From positions 127,258,053 through 127,322,052 of the forward strand of contig BTPG01000007.1 in NCBI GenBank assembly GCA_036245525.1: a DNA stretch of 64,000 bases, read 5' to 3'. A program made the position numbers and the translations under genes. Positions 63,119 to 64,000 of the stretch are shown piece by piece. The stretch is from Semisulcospira habei. Taxonomy: Eukaryota > Mollusca > Gastropoda > Semisulcospiridae. Numbering within the stretch: position 1 is the stretch's first letter; the number at the start of each line of letters is the position of its first letter. Below the pieces are notes generated by a model. That model searched no databases. It was not told the DNA's origin and worked only from the letters and a program-made list of their open reading frames with translations.

Positions 63119-63459
63119 GTGTACGCACGCTCAATTACGCCATCAATTAGACACTAACAATGAAAACAATCTGACCAGGCGTCTGAAAACAATACCTATT
63201 TGTGTACTGGCTTGAAGGAGGTAAATAACGCTCACGTGCATAACCAATTTCTGATAGGTTACTAAAATAAGCAAGTTTTCGAGTCTCCAAACACAAGTAA
63301 TGTGTGGCTTTTGTACTCGCGAAATGCTTTTTTTTTCACACACTTTTGTCAACCTCCTTTAACCCTTCATTATTCCAAGCGAACAACCAAAGTATGCATA
63401 GAAAGGTCCTATCATCAGCTGCCTTTGTGCCAAATTTAATTGCAATGTTTGTAAAGTAC

Positions 63460-63840
63460 GATGATAAACAAGATGGGATAAACTATAACCCACAAAGTCC
63501 CTTCTATGTGAGAGCTGTCCTCGTTTTCAATGGTCTCTACCTTTTGTCTTTGACCTGATTCTGATGTTGAATTATATCCTATTGAAAAAGTCTCGCAGAT
63601 CTGCCAATGCGTCAGTGCGTTCTTAAGGGGCGCAGGAAATACGCGTCATTGATTAGTCAAACGTCATTTGTCATGACGTAAGTTTTAGTTTTGACGTAAT
63701 TTTATATTTTACGTGATATGAGTTTCACTTTCGCTTCATAGGCTTGAGAAAATGGTGACAAAACTAGAACTTCACGGTATAATTTTAGTCTTGCTATAAT
63801 TTGTGTGAAAGCAGGTTGACTTTACCTAGCTTCATGATAT
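63460..63840. repeat. 385-bp dispersed repeat, copy 2
   Basis: Matches 45,150-45,540. Homology ends at about 63,840 (GACTTTACCTAGC). The last 160 bases of the window show nothing recognisable. Confidence 0.7.
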
Positions 63841-64000
63841 ACTAAGTACACGGGTCACCTCGCGTACGCATGCGCACGCTTTAGACAACGACTCACGTAC
63901 CACAAACAGTGAAATACATTACGACAGTGAGCTTGGGGTGGGGAGTGTGGTGATATGGTGCTAGAACTGTTGAAAGAGGTGAGTTTTGAGGGCGGACTGG

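Larger units (their letters stand above)
60940..63440 (+). repeat. Third copy (C) of the peptide-gene duplication unit
   Basis: Colinear with arm A: 60,940-61,030 with 1-115, 61,440-61,580 with 300-460, 61,798-62,100 with 560-1,190, 62,110-62,470 with 1,195-1,575, 63,030-63,190 with 1,955-2,110 and 63,340-63,440 with 3,525-3,625. It lacks the 1,066-bp insertion of arm A and has its own insertions. Confidence 0.75.

Overview
The window looks like a metazoan genome, most likely a marine mollusc (gastropod-like). This is inferred from dense dinucleotide microsatellites, LINEs with short-repeat tails, SINEs with (TAAC)n and (ATCA)n tails, many foldback MITE-like hairpins, and a host gene with small exons in large transposon-filled introns. 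There are no bacterial operons, CRISPR arrays, rRNA genes or functional tRNA genes.

Layout. 1-9,050: a large inverted duplication. Each arm carries one copy (A minus, B plus) of a small secreted proline/glycine-rich peptide gene with TATA box, non-coding exon 1, intron, coding exon 2 and poly(A) signal; a third copy (C, minus) lies at 61.5-63.1 kb. 10,081-27,071: a nearly complete 17-kb Maverick/Polinton-type element bounded by an 8-bp direct repeat. It encodes protein-primed DNA polymerase B, a retroviral-type integrase, a packaging ATPase, major and minor capsid candidates and about eight accessory proteins. It is a fossil: four single in-frame stops, several frameshifts, and two SINE insertions with clear target-site duplications (one in the capsid gene, one in a coiled-coil gene). 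Its ends are unusual foldback hairpins, and most of its start codons follow an ATAAAAATG-like motif.

29,260-43,775 (minus): a host gene found only by joining splice sites. Six exons with consistent phases encode a secreted protein of about 225 residues with a BRICHOS-like middle and an eight-cysteine C-terminal domain. Its introns hold nested LINEs, SINEs and at least four hairpin repeat families.

45.6-49.9 kb: a decayed two-gene DNA transposon of the ISL2EU/PHIS type (SWIM-YqaJ-PHD nuclease protein convergent with a THAP-DDE transposase). 49,940-54,047: an LTR retrotransposon with two similar LTRs, gag and protease but no reverse transcriptase. 54.8-57.0 kb: the 3' part of a CR1-like LINE interrupted by a 1.1-kb tandem array of about 378-bp units that carries its own 9-bp target duplication. 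57.8-59.9 kb: a LINE ORF1-type coiled-coil plus SGNH-esterase reading frame. 60.8-63.8 kb: peptide gene copy C and a 385-bp repeat shared with 45.2-45.5 kb.

The Polinton genes form a virion and replication module: PolB for protein-primed replication, integrase for insertion, ATPase for packaging, and capsid proteins. Several small membrane proteins and a putative late-domain peptide hint at a membrane-related step. All family assignments come from motif reading; nothing was searched against a database.
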